Positions 9,399 through 18,770 of a stretch of 64,000 nucleotides of DNA are shown piece by piece. Source of the DNA: Sulfurospirillum sp. UBA2217. GTDB lineage: Bacteria; Campylobacterota; Campylobacteria; Campylobacterales; Sulfurospirillaceae. The DNA lies in the NCBI GenBank assembly GCA_002328495.1, contig DCUJ01000002.1, positions 175,842-239,841 on the forward strand, given 5' to 3'. Every line of letters starts with the position of its first letter. The stretch's first letter is position 1. Under the pieces are notes generated by a model. That model worked only from the letters and a program-made list of their open reading frames with translations. It searched no databases and was not told the DNA's origin. The position numbers were made by a program, and so were the translations under genes.

Positions 9399-10924
9399 TA
9401 TTTAGTCCCTCCTACTGTATTGGCATTAATAATCAAATCTTTCGTGCTCTGCTCTACGGCTTTTTGCTCCATCAGCACTAACATTTTTTGTACACTCATA
9501 TCGATGGTGCTAAGCACGGGCTTAGGATAAATACCTAAAATAACCACTAAGGCAACCAAAGGAATCAGTGCTGTTAACTCTTTGGCATTTAAATCTTTCA
9601 ATGTTTTATTCTCTTCATGCACGACTGCACCAAAGAAAGAGCGCTTGTAAAGTACCAACATATACACAGCCCCCAAAATAATACCTGTCCCTGCTAGCAT
9701 GGTCATCACCCAGCTAATGCGGTAAAAACCTGCAAGGGATAAAAATTCACCCACAAAACCAATGGTTAAAGGAAGCCCCACAGAAGCCATCAGCATAATG
9801 CCATAAATAGTGGCAAACCCTGGCATCACACTCGCCAAGCCTCCAAAATCTTTCATAAGCTTAGTATGACGTCTATCGTAAATCATTCCCACCAACATAA
9901 ACAGCGCGCCACTCACGATACCATGACTTAACATCAAGAAGATGGAGCCTGTAATGCCTTCAGCATTCATAGCAAACGTTCCAAGAACCACAATCCCCAT
10001 GTGAGAAATCGAGCTGTAAGCAATCACTTGCTTCATATCTTCTTGTGCATAGGCTACCATAGCCGCATAGATCACCATGATAATTGCCACAATCGCCACA
10101 GGCATTAAAAAATAAACCGAAGCATCAGGGAAAAGTGGGAGTGAAAAACGTACAAAGCCGTAACTTCCCATTTTCAACAATACCGCTGCAAGGATAATAG
10201 AACCAATGGTAGGTGCTTGACCGTGTGCGTAGGGTAACCATGTATGAAAAGGGAACATGGGTACTTTGACTGCAAACGCTAAAAAGAAGGCTCCAAAAAG
10301 CCACAATTGCGTCGTAAAAGGAATTTGCATCATGTACCAATCTGGCAATGCAAAACTCCAAACACCCGTTGCTTGATAGTACAAATGTGCCATATATAAA
10401 ATACCCACAAGCATCAAAATTGAACCTGCAAAAGTATAGAGAAAAAACTTAATCGCGGCATACACACGTCGAGTACTTCCCCATGCCCCGATGATATAAA
10501 GCATCGGTACCAAGGAGAGTTCCCAAAACGCATAAAACCAAATGATGTCTAAAATGACAAAAACACCCACCATTGCCATCTCTAAAAAAAGTACCGAAAG
10601 AATAAGATTTTTGATATCTTTTTCAATATTGAGCGCAATGAGAGCAATCATTGTGGTAAAGGTTGTTAAAATAACAAGAAACAATGAAATGCCATCCACA
10701 CCAAGGTAATAACTCATTCCATAACTGGGAATCAATGCAAAATATTCAACAAACTGATACCCAGCATTGCTCGCATCAAATCCAATCCATAGGATAATTG
10801 AGAGAAAAAACTCTATCGCACTTACCCCAATAGCATAAGCACGAATGCTCTCTTTATTGACCATAAAGCCCAACAACGCTGCCATTGCTGGGAAAAAAAC
10901 AAGCAGTGATAATATATGTTCCAT
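9398..10924 (-). CDS. nuoM: Complex I subunit M, proton-translocating
   Basis: This 508-residue antiporter-like membrane subunit has about 14 predicted helices. Family landmarks include a Glu in the fifth helix region (FYAFWELSLVPMLYIIGAWG), the channel segment FAVKVPMFPFHTWLPYAHGQ and YSSISHMGIVVLG. The ATG is preceded by AGGAGAAGAG, 9 nt downstream of the nuoL stop. It is co-transcribed with nuoL and nuoN and forms part of the membrane proton-pumping arm. Confidence 0.98.
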   Translation of the reverse strand: MEHILSLLVFFPAMAALLGFMVNKESIRAYAIGVSAIEFFLSIILWIGFDASNAGYQFVEYFALIPSYGMSYYLGVDGISLFLVILTTFTTMIALIALNIEKDIKNLILSVLFLEMAMVGVFVILDIIWFYAFWELSLVPMLYIIGAWGSTRRVYAAIKFFLYTFAGSILMLVGILYMAHLYYQATGVWSFALPDWYMMQIPFTTQLWLFGAFFLAFAVKVPMFPFHTWLPYAHGQAPTIGSIILAAVLLKMGSYGFVRFSLPLFPDASVYFLMPVAIVAIIMVIYAAMVAYAQEDMKQVIAYSSISHMGIVVLGTFAMNAEGITGSIFLMLSHGIVSGALFMLVGMIYDRRHTKLMKDFGGLASVMPGFATIYGIMLMASVGLPLTIGFVGEFLSLAGFYRISWVMTMLAGTGIILGAVYMLVLYKRSFFGAVVHEENKTLKDLNAKELTALIPLVALVVILGIYPKPVLSTIDMSVQKMLVLMEQKAVEQSTKDLIINANTVGGTK

Positions 10925-10933
10925 TCTCTTCTC

Positions 10934-12790
10934 CTATACCGTTGGTCTATAAAGAATGGCAAAAATGAGCAAGACCACAATGCCCATGACCATCCATCTT
11001 AGCATATCGGAAAGATTTCCGCTCTGCATTTTTCGAGCTTTTTCACCCGATTTGTAAAAGACACGTGCTATCAAATCTACCGTGGCATCGATGATTTTTG
11101 TATCGATACTGACCCAGAAAAAATGTGAAAGGGCCGTAAAAGGTTTCATGATAAAACGCTCATATGCATAGGGAATAAAATATTGATTGCTTAAAATTTT
11201 ATAGCAGGCTCTCTCTTCCAACGATTTTGGAAAGCCGCCACGCTTGTACATGTAAATCGCAAAAGCAATCCCACTGATAGCAATACCCAGTGTTGCGGCA
11301 ATCAATATGGCTTCTACCCCATGGTCAATATGAATTTCATAATTACGTAGCAGTTTGGTCACAAATCCATGAAACGCATGCTCAAAAAATCCTGCTACAA
11401 TCGCTAAAAGTCCTAGAGGAACTAAGGCGTAAATCACAAAATTTTGAGCTTCATGGGGATGAAGACCTTGTTTTTTGTACTCTTTTTCGCCAAAGAAAAC
11501 GAGCATCACCAAACGGAAACTGTAAAATGCGGTTAACCCCGCACCAATAAAGAGTGCAAACCATAAGAAATAAGCACCTTCGTTAAAGGCAACTTCTAAG
11601 ATTTTGTCTTTGGAGAAGAATCCTGCAAACGGATAAATACCCGCCAATGCCACAGAAGCAATGCTCATTAAAATAGCTGTGGCTTTCATCGAACCGTACA
11701 AGCCCCCCATCTTTTTAATGTTTAATTCATCGTGCATCGCATGCATAACATTACCCGCACCCAAGAATAAAAGAGATTTAAAGAAAGCATGTGTCATCAA
11801 ATGGAAAAGTGCTATCCAATACGCACCCAAACCCGCTGCTACAAACATATAGCCGAGTTGTGAAAGGGTTGAATAGGCGATAATGCGTTTTAAATCGTTA
11901 TTGACCAATGCCATAGACGCTGCAAAAAGAGCAACAAAAGCGCCCAAAGAGGCAATGGCAAAACCCACATGGGGGATTAAGGTGTAAAGTTCACCACAAC
12001 GAATCACCAAGTAAACTCCCGCCGTAACCATGGTTGCTGCGTGAATCAATGCTGAAACAGGGGTTGGACCTTCCATCGCATCGGCAAGCCATGTGTGGAG
12101 AGGAAATTGTGCGGATTTACCCATCGCACCAATAAATAAAAAGATACCAATCGTTGTAATAATGGCAGGATCAAGATGTTTTACATTGGCAAAGACCACA
12201 TCGTATTGGAAAGAACCTAACTGCCAATAGATGAGGAAAAGCCCCATAAGCATTCCAAGGTCGGCAATACGGTTCATAATAAACGCTTCATTGGCTGCCC
12301 ACGATGCAGAGTGTTTGTGGTACCAAAAACCAATGAGTAACCATGAACAAAGACCCACACCTTCCCATCCGATAAAGAGTCCCACAAAGTTATCGCTCAT
12401 GACCAAAATCATCATTGAAAAAACAAAGGCGGAGAGGTACGAAAAGAAGCGGTTAAAACTCTTATCATGGTCCATATAGCCAATAGAATAGATATGCACA
12501 ATGGTCGAAACAAGCGTCACCGTGACCATCATAATCACCGAAACCTCATCGACCACAAAGCCAAAGGGAATCGAGAGATTTCCCGCACTGATCCAATCCA
12601 TCATCGTTACATGTAAAGGTCCATAATTGTTCACATCAATCAAAAGAATAAACGATGCTATCATCGAGACCCCAATCAATAAAGACGCCACAATGCCCGT
12701 AAAAAGCATCTTAGGACGTGCTGCAAACAGGGCAACAAATAACGAACTTGCAAGAGGAGCAAACAAGGCGATATAAAGGTATTTTTCCAT
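10934..12790 (-). CDS. nuoL: Complex I subunit L, distal proton-translocating subunit
   Basis: This 618-residue subunit carries the long lateral helix at its C-terminus. Visible landmarks are FIGWEGVGLCSWLLIGFWYH, the channel core KSAQFPLHTWLADAMEGPTP with VSALIHAATMV after it, and YSTLSQLGYMF. The C-terminal ~130 residues hold the amphipathic connector and a final membrane helix. Length is normal. The ATG has AAAGGATAGAGA upstream and follows nuoK by 3 nt. A TTACATGTAA palindrome at 12607 encodes Leu-His-Val near residue 60. Confidence 0.98.
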   Translation of the reverse strand: MEKYLYIALFAPLASSLFVALFAARPKMLFTGIVASLLIGVSMIASFILLIDVNNYGPLHVTMMDWISAGNLSIPFGFVVDEVSVIMMVTVTLVSTIVHIYSIGYMDHDKSFNRFFSYLSAFVFSMMILVMSDNFVGLFIGWEGVGLCSWLLIGFWYHKHSASWAANEAFIMNRIADLGMLMGLFLIYWQLGSFQYDVVFANVKHLDPAIITTIGIFLFIGAMGKSAQFPLHTWLADAMEGPTPVSALIHAATMVTAGVYLVIRCGELYTLIPHVGFAIASLGAFVALFAASMALVNNDLKRIIAYSTLSQLGYMFVAAGLGAYWIALFHLMTHAFFKSLLFLGAGNVMHAMHDELNIKKMGGLYGSMKATAILMSIASVALAGIYPFAGFFSKDKILEVAFNEGAYFLWFALFIGAGLTAFYSFRLVMLVFFGEKEYKKQGLHPHEAQNFVIYALVPLGLLAIVAGFFEHAFHGFVTKLLRNYEIHIDHGVEAILIAATLGIAISGIAFAIYMYKRGGFPKSLEERACYKILSNQYFIPYAYERFIMKPFTALSHFFWVSIDTKIIDATVDLIARVFYKSGEKARKMQSGNLSDMLRWMVMGIVVLLIFAILYRPTV

Positions 12791-12793
12791 TCT

Positions 12794-13096
12794 CTATCCT
12801 TTCATAATCTGCAAGCTGTTAAGATCAACCGTTCCATTACGCTTGTACCATAAAATCAAAAGTCCAAGCCCAACAGCCACTTCACTTGCTGCTACAGCGA
12901 TAATGAAAAAAGCAAACAATTGGCCGCTTAAATCACCATAATATTTTGAAACGGCTACAAATCCAATATTGACCGCATTGAGTAAAATCTCCGTTGAGAA
13001 AAAGAGCATCAAAAGGTTGGTTCGCTTCATCACGCCCACCAGTCCTATCGCAAATAATAACCCCGCCAAAACGAGGTAATGCGTTAACGTAATCAT
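12794..13096 (-). CDS. nuoK: Complex I subunit K
   Basis: This 100-residue protein has three membrane helices, the usual NuoK size. Two conserved membrane glutamates are present: one in STEILLNAVN and one in AAASEVAVGLG; both are needed for proton transfer in studied complexes. Its start overlaps the nuoJ stop by 4 nt, indicating translational coupling. Confidence 0.97.
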   Translation of the reverse strand: MITLTHYLVLAGLLFAIGLVGVMKRTNLLMLFFSTEILLNAVNIGFVAVSKYYGDLSGQLFAFFIIAVAASEVAVGLGLLILWYKRNGTVDLNSLQIMKG

Positions 13097-13644
13097 CGTC
13101 CCTCCTTTGCATCTTCTAAATCTTCAATGGCTTCCCATTCTCCATCCATCTTTTTACTCGCTAATACAATGCCTGCAATCATTGCAACGAGTAGCATAAT
13201 GGCTGCAAGCTCAAAAGGAACAAGATATTTGGTAAAGAGTACCAAACCTATCATTTGGACATTACCCACATTTTCAATCACAGGATAGAGTGCTTCGATT
13301 TTTTGTGAGAAAAAAGGCGCACAAAAAATAACAACCAGCAATACTGCACTTGCGATAGAAAGAGTATAGGCAATTTTTTTTGAGCGCATTTTTTCACTGA
13401 CATCACGGGTGGTATCAAAAAACATCATACCAAAGGCATAAAGAGCCATAATTGCACCCGAATAGACGGTGATTTGAACAACGCCTAAAAAGTCAGCATC
13501 CAAAATGAAAAAGAAGCCAGAAATAAAAATCATCCCTCCAGCTAATGCACTCATGGCGTAAAGTGCATTTTTACTCATAACCACAATAGAAAACATACCG
13601 ATTGTTAATGCCGCAAAGACATAAAATGCTATCACTTCATACAT
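13093..13644 (-). CDS. nuoJ: Complex I subunit J
   Basis: This 183-residue membrane subunit has five predicted helices. The third contains the conserved VQITVYSGAIMALYAFGMMF segment, which includes the pi-bulge Tyr region linking quinone reduction to the proton channels. The C-terminal tail is charged and cytoplasmic. It sits 11 nt after nuoI and overlaps nuoK by 4 nt. Confidence 0.96.
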   Translation of the reverse strand: MYEVIAFYVFAALTIGMFSIVVMSKNALYAMSALAGGMIFISGFFFILDADFLGVVQITVYSGAIMALYAFGMMFFDTTRDVSEKMRSKKIAYTLSIASAVLLVVIFCAPFFSQKIEALYPVIENVGNVQMIGLVLFTKYLVPFELAAIMLLVAMIAGIVLASKKMDGEWEAIEDLEDAKEGR

Positions 13645-13655
13645 GGATTACCTCT

Positions 13656-14270
13656 CTAATACGCTAATGGTGTGCGTTTGACTGCATCATTGGCATTGTC
13701 ACTCAATGCACCAAATCCAGGAAACTCATGTTGTTGTTTGGCTCTAAATGTATCCAATGGGGTTAGCATATCTTCTTTAAGCCCAAAATGTGCTCGTTGT
13801 TCACTGGCATTTTCATACTCAGCCCCATGAACAATGGCAAGTTCTGGACACACTTCCGCACAATACCCACAAAAGATACAGCGTCCAAAGTTAATGCTGT
13901 ATTCACTCACCACCTTACGGCTTTTCTCATCCACATGGGTGTCCATACGAATACACTTTGCAATACAAATTTTCTCACACAATCCACACCCAATGCATCG
14001 CTCACTCCCACTCTCAAACAAACGAAGCAGTTTATGAATGGCACGATACCGTGGGCTCATCTCTAATTTTTCAGCAGGATACTGAACGGTGTGAATATCA
14101 AAGCGAATCATCTCACGAAAAACAATCCACAATCCTACAAATAGCTCACCTTTAATACTACGACGCACTACTCGCTTGAAGGATTCCCAGCCATTTTCAG
14201 GTTTGGCTTCGCCCTCAAAAAAGATATACCCCGGAGCGATGTTACGCCTTGCAAAATCTTTTAGTTCCAT
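13656..14270 (-). CDS. nuoI: Complex I subunit I, two-[4Fe-4S] ferredoxin-like
   Basis: This 204-residue subunit passes electrons towards cluster N2. Two ferredoxin motifs are complete: CIGCGLCEKICIAKC at about residues 92-106 and CIFCGYCAEVCP at about 132-143. Each supplies four cysteines, shared between clusters N6a and N6b. The N-terminal ~60 residues contain the membrane-contacting amphipathic helix. It lies between nuoH and nuoJ as in other nuo operons. Confidence 0.97.
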   Translation of the reverse strand: MELKDFARRNIAPGYIFFEGEAKPENGWESFKRVVRRSIKGELFVGLWIVFREMIRFDIHTVQYPAEKLEMSPRYRAIHKLLRLFESGSERCIGCGLCEKICIAKCIRMDTHVDEKSRKVVSEYSINFGRCIFCGYCAEVCPELAIVHGAEYENASEQRAHFGLKEDMLTPLDTFRAKQQHEFPGFGALSDNANDAVKRTPLAY

Positions 14271-14283
14271 CAGATCCCCTTCC

Positions 14284-15276
14284 CTAAATCAATACAAAAC
14301 CGGTAATCAAAATATTGACCACCGCTAAAGGCATTAAGACCTTCCAACATACCCACATCAACTGATCGGGTCTAATGTGTGGCCATGCCGCTCTTACCCA
14401 TAAAAACAAGAAAATCCAAAAAGAGACTTTAAGAAGCATCATGAGTGCTCCTGGAATAAACCAAAGCGAATTGTATCCGCCCATAAAAATGATACTCACC
14501 AAGACTGAAACCGTAATCATGTTGGCATATTCTCCTACAAAAAAGAGACCCCAACGCATACCCGAATACTCGGTAGCGTAGCCAGAAACTACTTCAGCTT
14601 CAAATTCGATGGTATCAAATGGGGATCGGTTGGTCTCCATAAAACCCGCCATCGCAAACAATAAAAATGCCAAAGGCTGTTTCCAAATGAGCCAATCGCT
14701 AATGCCTCCGATTTGATAATCGTTAATATCAATCAAAGAAAGTGAGCCTATCATCATAATCGGTGCTAAAATGGAAAGTCCGCTCACCACTTCAAAGGAG
14801 AGCATCTGCACTACCGCACGTGCTGCACCCAAAAGTGACCATTTGTTGGCACTGCTCATCCCTGCCAAAAGTGGGCCATACACACCCACAGATGCCACAC
14901 CCATGACGTATAAGACAGCCACATTAATGTCAGAAACAATGGGGTGAATCGTATACCCAAAGACGGTAAATTCAGGGAAAAATGGAATCGCTGCCATCGC
15001 CACAAACGCTGTGGTTGCGGCGACAACGGGAGCTATCATAAAAATAGGCTTCACGACATTTTGAGGGATAATATCTTCTTTCGTAAAAAGCTTAATTCCA
15101 TCTGCTGCCAATTGTAAAACGCCATACGGTCCCACATGCATCGGTCCAAGACGACGTTGCATAAAGGCCAAGACTTTACGTTCTATCCACGTTGCAAAAG
15201 CACCCATACCTGCCGTGACCGCTAAAACAATAGTCGCTTTAATGAGTGTTTCAATAATAATTGCCATATCTCCCAT
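14284..15276 (-). CDS. nuoH: Complex I subunit H, quinone-site membrane subunit
   Basis: This 330-residue, eight-helix subunit lines the quinone chamber. Conserved features are the WIERKVLAFMQRRLGPMHVG loop, GPYGVLQLAADGIKLFTKED, and the acidic AGFMETNRSPFDTIEFEAEV segment at about residues 212-231. The start ATG at 15276 has GGAG six nt upstream and lies 1 nt after nuoG. Confidence 0.98.
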   Translation of the reverse strand: MGDMAIIIETLIKATIVLAVTAGMGAFATWIERKVLAFMQRRLGPMHVGPYGVLQLAADGIKLFTKEDIIPQNVVKPIFMIAPVVAATTAFVAMAAIPFFPEFTVFGYTIHPIVSDINVAVLYVMGVASVGVYGPLLAGMSSANKWSLLGAARAVVQMLSFEVVSGLSILAPIMMIGSLSLIDINDYQIGGISDWLIWKQPLAFLLFAMAGFMETNRSPFDTIEFEAEVVSGYATEYSGMRWGLFFVGEYANMITVSVLVSIIFMGGYNSLWFIPGALMMLLKVSFWIFLFLWVRAAWPHIRPDQLMWVCWKVLMPLAVVNILITGFVLI

Positions 15277-15277
15277 A

Positions 15278-17746
15278 TTACGCTCCTTGTAGGGTTACGC
15301 GTGCAAAGCGATACCCCTCTTTGAAAAATGGACTCACATCAATCTTTGTGTCAAATGTCGGCAAGTAAGGTATCATTCCCTCAATGTGTCGCTCTTCTTT
15401 TATAGCAATGACCAAAACATCTCCTGTCGTATTGCGAAGGGTCACGGTTGCACCATCACTTAAACCTTTTGCTTCCAAAAATGCGGTTGATGCATAGAGT
15501 GCGCCTGCTTCATTGAGCTGATGCGCTTTGTTAGTAAAGGCACTAAACTGATGCACCGGATTGGCACAATAGACCACATCCCCCTCAAACATTTTTATAG
15601 GCGCAATGGCTTCAACCTCATCATTACATGTAAGCATTTTAACATCCACTGCATACCCTCTGTTTTCGCTGCCATCGTTCTCATAACGGTTAGGTAGAGC
15701 ATCAAATTCTACTGCTTTAAACCCTTTTTCGGTTGGTAATTGCACCGTATAATCAATCGTCCACTCAACTTCTAAACCTAAGGCATTGGCAACATCATTG
15801 AGACAATAGCCTTTAAAAGGTAATGCCGCGTTGGTAGGAACCACCCGTTTGTTAAACGATGTAAAGGTTCCTTCTTGCTGATTAAGAGCAGGCATACTAA
15901 GCTCGCCTTTACCCAAACTGCTCAGTGTCACATCCCCTTTGACGTTATAGCCAAGCGTAAAGTGACCTTTGAGTGCATCCAATTCACACAGAAGTGAAAC
16001 GCCTAAGGTATTGGTTTGACTTGGAACAATCATGACACTAAAGGGGGTGAAACGCTCAATCAATCCTAAGAGTTTTGCAATATTTTCTGAGCGTTCATGG
16101 GTGTACAAATCGTGACCAGCAATCACACTAAACGTATCTTTTTTATCCAATAATTTGGTGATTTTTTCGATTAAATCTGCTTCCGCTCCAATCATCTCTA
16201 TCAAAGCATTGCAATCGACTTCTATCTCTTTGTCCACCACTTTGGTTATCGTTTTAATAACCTCTTTTTCTTCACCACTCTCTTCATCTTTCACCATCTC
16301 TTTTACATCTTCTTTGATGCTTTCTTGAATGGTTTTTTTAGAAGTGGTATGGAAGGTTGCCAAATAGTCTACAACACCCTTTGGCATCGTCTCTTTGTCA
16401 CCAAAAAGATCAAGCAACAAATACGCGATCGCCTCTTCGGTGCCTACTTTATGCGTAACGCTGAGAAGATTTTTAGAATAGCCCGCAACGATTGGGTCAC
16501 TGATGGGGTGAAAATAGATACCAGCCCCCTTGTTCATCCCAATGGCATTGTTCATGGCGTATCCCAGACTTGGGCTATCGGTTTTAATCGCCGTTCCAAA
16601 ACTGACCACAAAATTGCTCGCACGAACCGTGTTAACATCAGCACTGTAAAGCGTTTTACCACTCATACATGTAAAGGCTTTCATAAAGTTTTGGTACGCA
16701 TACGCATCAGTATTTACTAACTTATAGCCATATTTTTCTTTGAGTTTTTGCAAAATCAAGGCTTCTTCATTGGTGATATAGCTATCAAAAACAAGGGTGT
16801 CCACCTTTGTTTTTAACGCCTCAACAACCTCCACAAACGCCTTTTCATCTTTTCCTTCAACCACGTTTTCAAAGTCAAACCCATAACGCGCAGCTGCGTG
16901 CAAAGGTGCGTAGGTGTAGTCACTGCTCACACGGTAAATTTTTGGATTTGGATTGTGGATACTGGTTTGTTTTACGTCATAATAGATAAGAGAACAGTCT
17001 GAGCTGTGGGGATTGGCTGCTGGAATTTTTTTAAGTTCCCATGCATTGGAAGTGTATTGGAAATCACTGCCTACCAAAGCACCCACAGGACAAACAGCGG
17101 TACACTCACCACACTGCGTACACTCCAATGTTTCAGCCCCGCTAGCAATACCGATGATGGATTTTTGAAGCTTATTCCACATGGCATAGGCATCTTTTTC
17201 GGTTTTGTCTTTCCACCCTTTATCCAGCTCCGCGCCACCGCGTGGTACGGTTTTAAGGGCAGCTTCACCAATCATATCTTTACACACCGTGATACAACGC
17301 TCACACACGATACACAAAGACGCATCGTAGTGAATTGCGCCCCATGTTTTGGTTGGACGTGCCGTATCAGGAACACAGTGACGTTGGGAATCAACCCCCA
17401 TCTCTAAGGTATAATTTTGCAGTTCACACTCACCGCTTTGGTCACACACACCGCATTCTAAAGGATGGTTGATGTCGTAAATTTCCATAATCGCACGACG
17501 CTCTTTTTCGATCTCTTCACTTTTAGTGATAACACCCATCCCCTCTTTGGCACGTGCGTTACAACTGTAAGCGCGTTTACCATCCACTTCCACCAAACAC
17601 AAACGGCAAGCAAGTGTGGGAGAACAGTTCGTCACATAACACAAAGCCGGTATAAAAATACCATTTCTGCGCGCGACATTGAGGAGATATTCACCCTCTT
17701 TAGCCTGACACTCTTTTCCATCAATTGTTAGTAAAATATCGCTCAT
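15278..17746 (-). CDS. nuoG: Complex I subunit G, iron-sulfur subunit
   Basis: This 822-residue electron-transfer subunit has an N-terminal [2Fe-2S] domain with cysteines in PALCYVTNCSPTLACRLCLV and YSCNARA. Then come the His/Cys N5-type motif HPLECGVCDQSGECELQ, CIVCERCITVCKDM, and the extra cluster motif CTQCGECTAVCPVGAL. The C-terminal half is a molybdopterin-oxidoreductase-like fold with no sign of a cofactor role. A Lys/Glu-rich segment at about residues 468-510 (DNA ~16345-16215) looks like a lineage insertion. The start overlaps the upstream gene by 4 nt (ATGA). Confidence 0.97.
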   Translation of the reverse strand: MSDILLTIDGKECQAKEGEYLLNVARRNGIFIPALCYVTNCSPTLACRLCLVEVDGKRAYSCNARAKEGMGVITKSEEIEKERRAIMEIYDINHPLECGVCDQSGECELQNYTLEMGVDSQRHCVPDTARPTKTWGAIHYDASLCIVCERCITVCKDMIGEAALKTVPRGGAELDKGWKDKTEKDAYAMWNKLQKSIIGIASGAETLECTQCGECTAVCPVGALVGSDFQYTSNAWELKKIPAANPHSSDCSLIYYDVKQTSIHNPNPKIYRVSSDYTYAPLHAAARYGFDFENVVEGKDEKAFVEVVEALKTKVDTLVFDSYITNEEALILQKLKEKYGYKLVNTDAYAYQNFMKAFTCMSGKTLYSADVNTVRASNFVVSFGTAIKTDSPSLGYAMNNAIGMNKGAGIYFHPISDPIVAGYSKNLLSVTHKVGTEEAIAYLLLDLFGDKETMPKGVVDYLATFHTTSKKTIQESIKEDVKEMVKDEESGEEKEVIKTITKVVDKEIEVDCNALIEMIGAEADLIEKITKLLDKKDTFSVIAGHDLYTHERSENIAKLLGLIERFTPFSVMIVPSQTNTLGVSLLCELDALKGHFTLGYNVKGDVTLSSLGKGELSMPALNQQEGTFTSFNKRVVPTNAALPFKGYCLNDVANALGLEVEWTIDYTVQLPTEKGFKAVEFDALPNRYENDGSENRGYAVDVKMLTCNDEVEAIAPIKMFEGDVVYCANPVHQFSAFTNKAHQLNEAGALYASTAFLEAKGLSDGATVTLRNTTGDVLVIAIKEERHIEGMIPYLPTFDTKIDVSPFFKEGYRFARVTLQGA

Positions 17747-18525
17747 CGCTCACCTGCCTTCACTATTTTTGCTACACCATAAGGATAACGCTTACTTGCT
17801 GCCTCTGTGGGCAATAAAGCAATGGTTCCTTTTACACTATCGTCTTGCACAAAGGTGCAAGCATAGACCTCATCGCAAAGTGAAACCGTGACTAAAGCAT
17901 TGTTTTCAATCTTTGCTGCGACTTTAAATTGTGCAGAGCCTATGAGCACTGCGTTTTCATTCTCTTTTTTCTTACAGGTATACACAACCGTTCCATCAAA
18001 ACTTTTCAAAGGGGCTACGGGTTCGAGCAAATGCGTATCTACTCTTGTTTTATCGCCACCAAACACAATGGCTTGCGTGTGCGCTTCAATGGCATGTGCT
18101 AAGCGCAAGCAGTTTTGGGCTCTTGGATGAGTGAGAACATCATCTCCTAGCCAAAGCAATGTCCCTTTACTCTTGGCATAAAGTGCTTGAATTTCTTCAA
18201 TCTCTTCTTCGCCCACATTGCTCTCCGCACTCAAATAACCCTCGTCTAAACTCTCAAAATACTCTTTAAGCTCAAAGGAAACGCTTTTATCTGCCAAAAG
18301 GGCTTTTGCCAAAAGGGCCAAAACCCCCTCTTCTGAGCCAACTTCATAACGGCTAAAAAAATGACTTTTAGGTGTAAAAACAGGATCTTCCATCGTAAAA
18401 AGATAGATAAGCTTTGCCCCCTCTTGCATGCATGCTTGCATCTTTTCTACCGAGGCGGTATTCACGCGCGATAAAAGTGATCCAATGACAATAATAAGAT
18501 CAAACCCTTTACATGTAAGACTCAC
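17743..18525 (-). CDS. Complex I-associated protein replacing NuoF (Cj1574c/HP1265 type)
   Basis: This 260-residue protein occupies the nuoF position but has none of the NuoF FMN, NADH or [4Fe-4S] motifs. In Campylobacter jejuni and Helicobacter pylori, nuoE and nuoF are replaced by two unrelated genes, and the complex is thought to be fed by reduced flavodoxin rather than NADH. By position and size this is the larger of the two. The N-terminus (FDLIIVIGSLLSRVNTAS) and internal GTLLWLGDDVLTHPRAQNC suggest an alpha/beta fold related to the NuoG C-terminal domain, which is my inference. GTG start; both ends overlap neighbours by 4 nt. The Thr-Cys at residues 4-5 is encoded by a TTACATGTAA palindrome. 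Confidence 0.82.
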   Translation of the reverse strand: MSLTCKGFDLIIVIGSLLSRVNTASVEKMQACMQEGAKLIYLFTMEDPVFTPKSHFFSRYEVGSEEGVLALLAKALLADKSVSFELKEYFESLDEGYLSAESNVGEEEIEEIQALYAKSKGTLLWLGDDVLTHPRAQNCLRLAHAIEAHTQAIVFGGDKTRVDTHLLEPVAPLKSFDGTVVYTCKKKENENAVLIGSAQFKVAAKIENNALVTVSLCDEVYACTFVQDDSVKGTIALLPTEAASKRYPYGVAKIVKAGER

Positions 18526-18761
18526 TGCACATCACCTTTCACTTTTTTGACGACGATGGTCCAATCGGTTTCATTGAACTTCAAAGAGTTCATCAGCGTC
18601 CAACCGGCTTCCTTGATAACATCGGCACTTTTTTGCACAGGTGTAAAATCGCCGATTTCAAACATAAAGATGGAGACTTCACCCATAGGCGTCTCATCGA
18701 TAATTTCAAGCATACGTCCGTAAAAATCATCTTTTAACCCTCGTAAGTCATAACGTTGCAT
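18522..18761 (-). CDS. Complex I-associated small protein replacing NuoE (Cj1575c/HP1264 type)
   Basis: This 79-residue protein lies between nuoD and the NuoF replacement. It has no cysteine, so it cannot carry the [2Fe-2S] cluster of a genuine NuoE. Databases often name such proteins NuoE-like by position. Size, position and lineage match the conserved Campylobacterota protein thought to form, with its partner, the docking site for an alternative electron donor. It starts 9 nt after nuoD and overlaps the next gene by 4 nt. Confidence 0.85.
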   Translation of the reverse strand: MQRYDLRGLKDDFYGRMLEIIDETPMGEVSIFMFEIGDFTPVQKSADVIKEAGWTLMNSLKFNETDWTIVVKKVKGDVQ

Positions 18762-18770
18762 GCCCTCTCC

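Noticed and set aside
11246..11255. GTACATGTAA in nuoL counted as an exact palindrome copy
   Set aside because: It differs at the first base; I keep it among variants and do not count it in the 20 exact copies.
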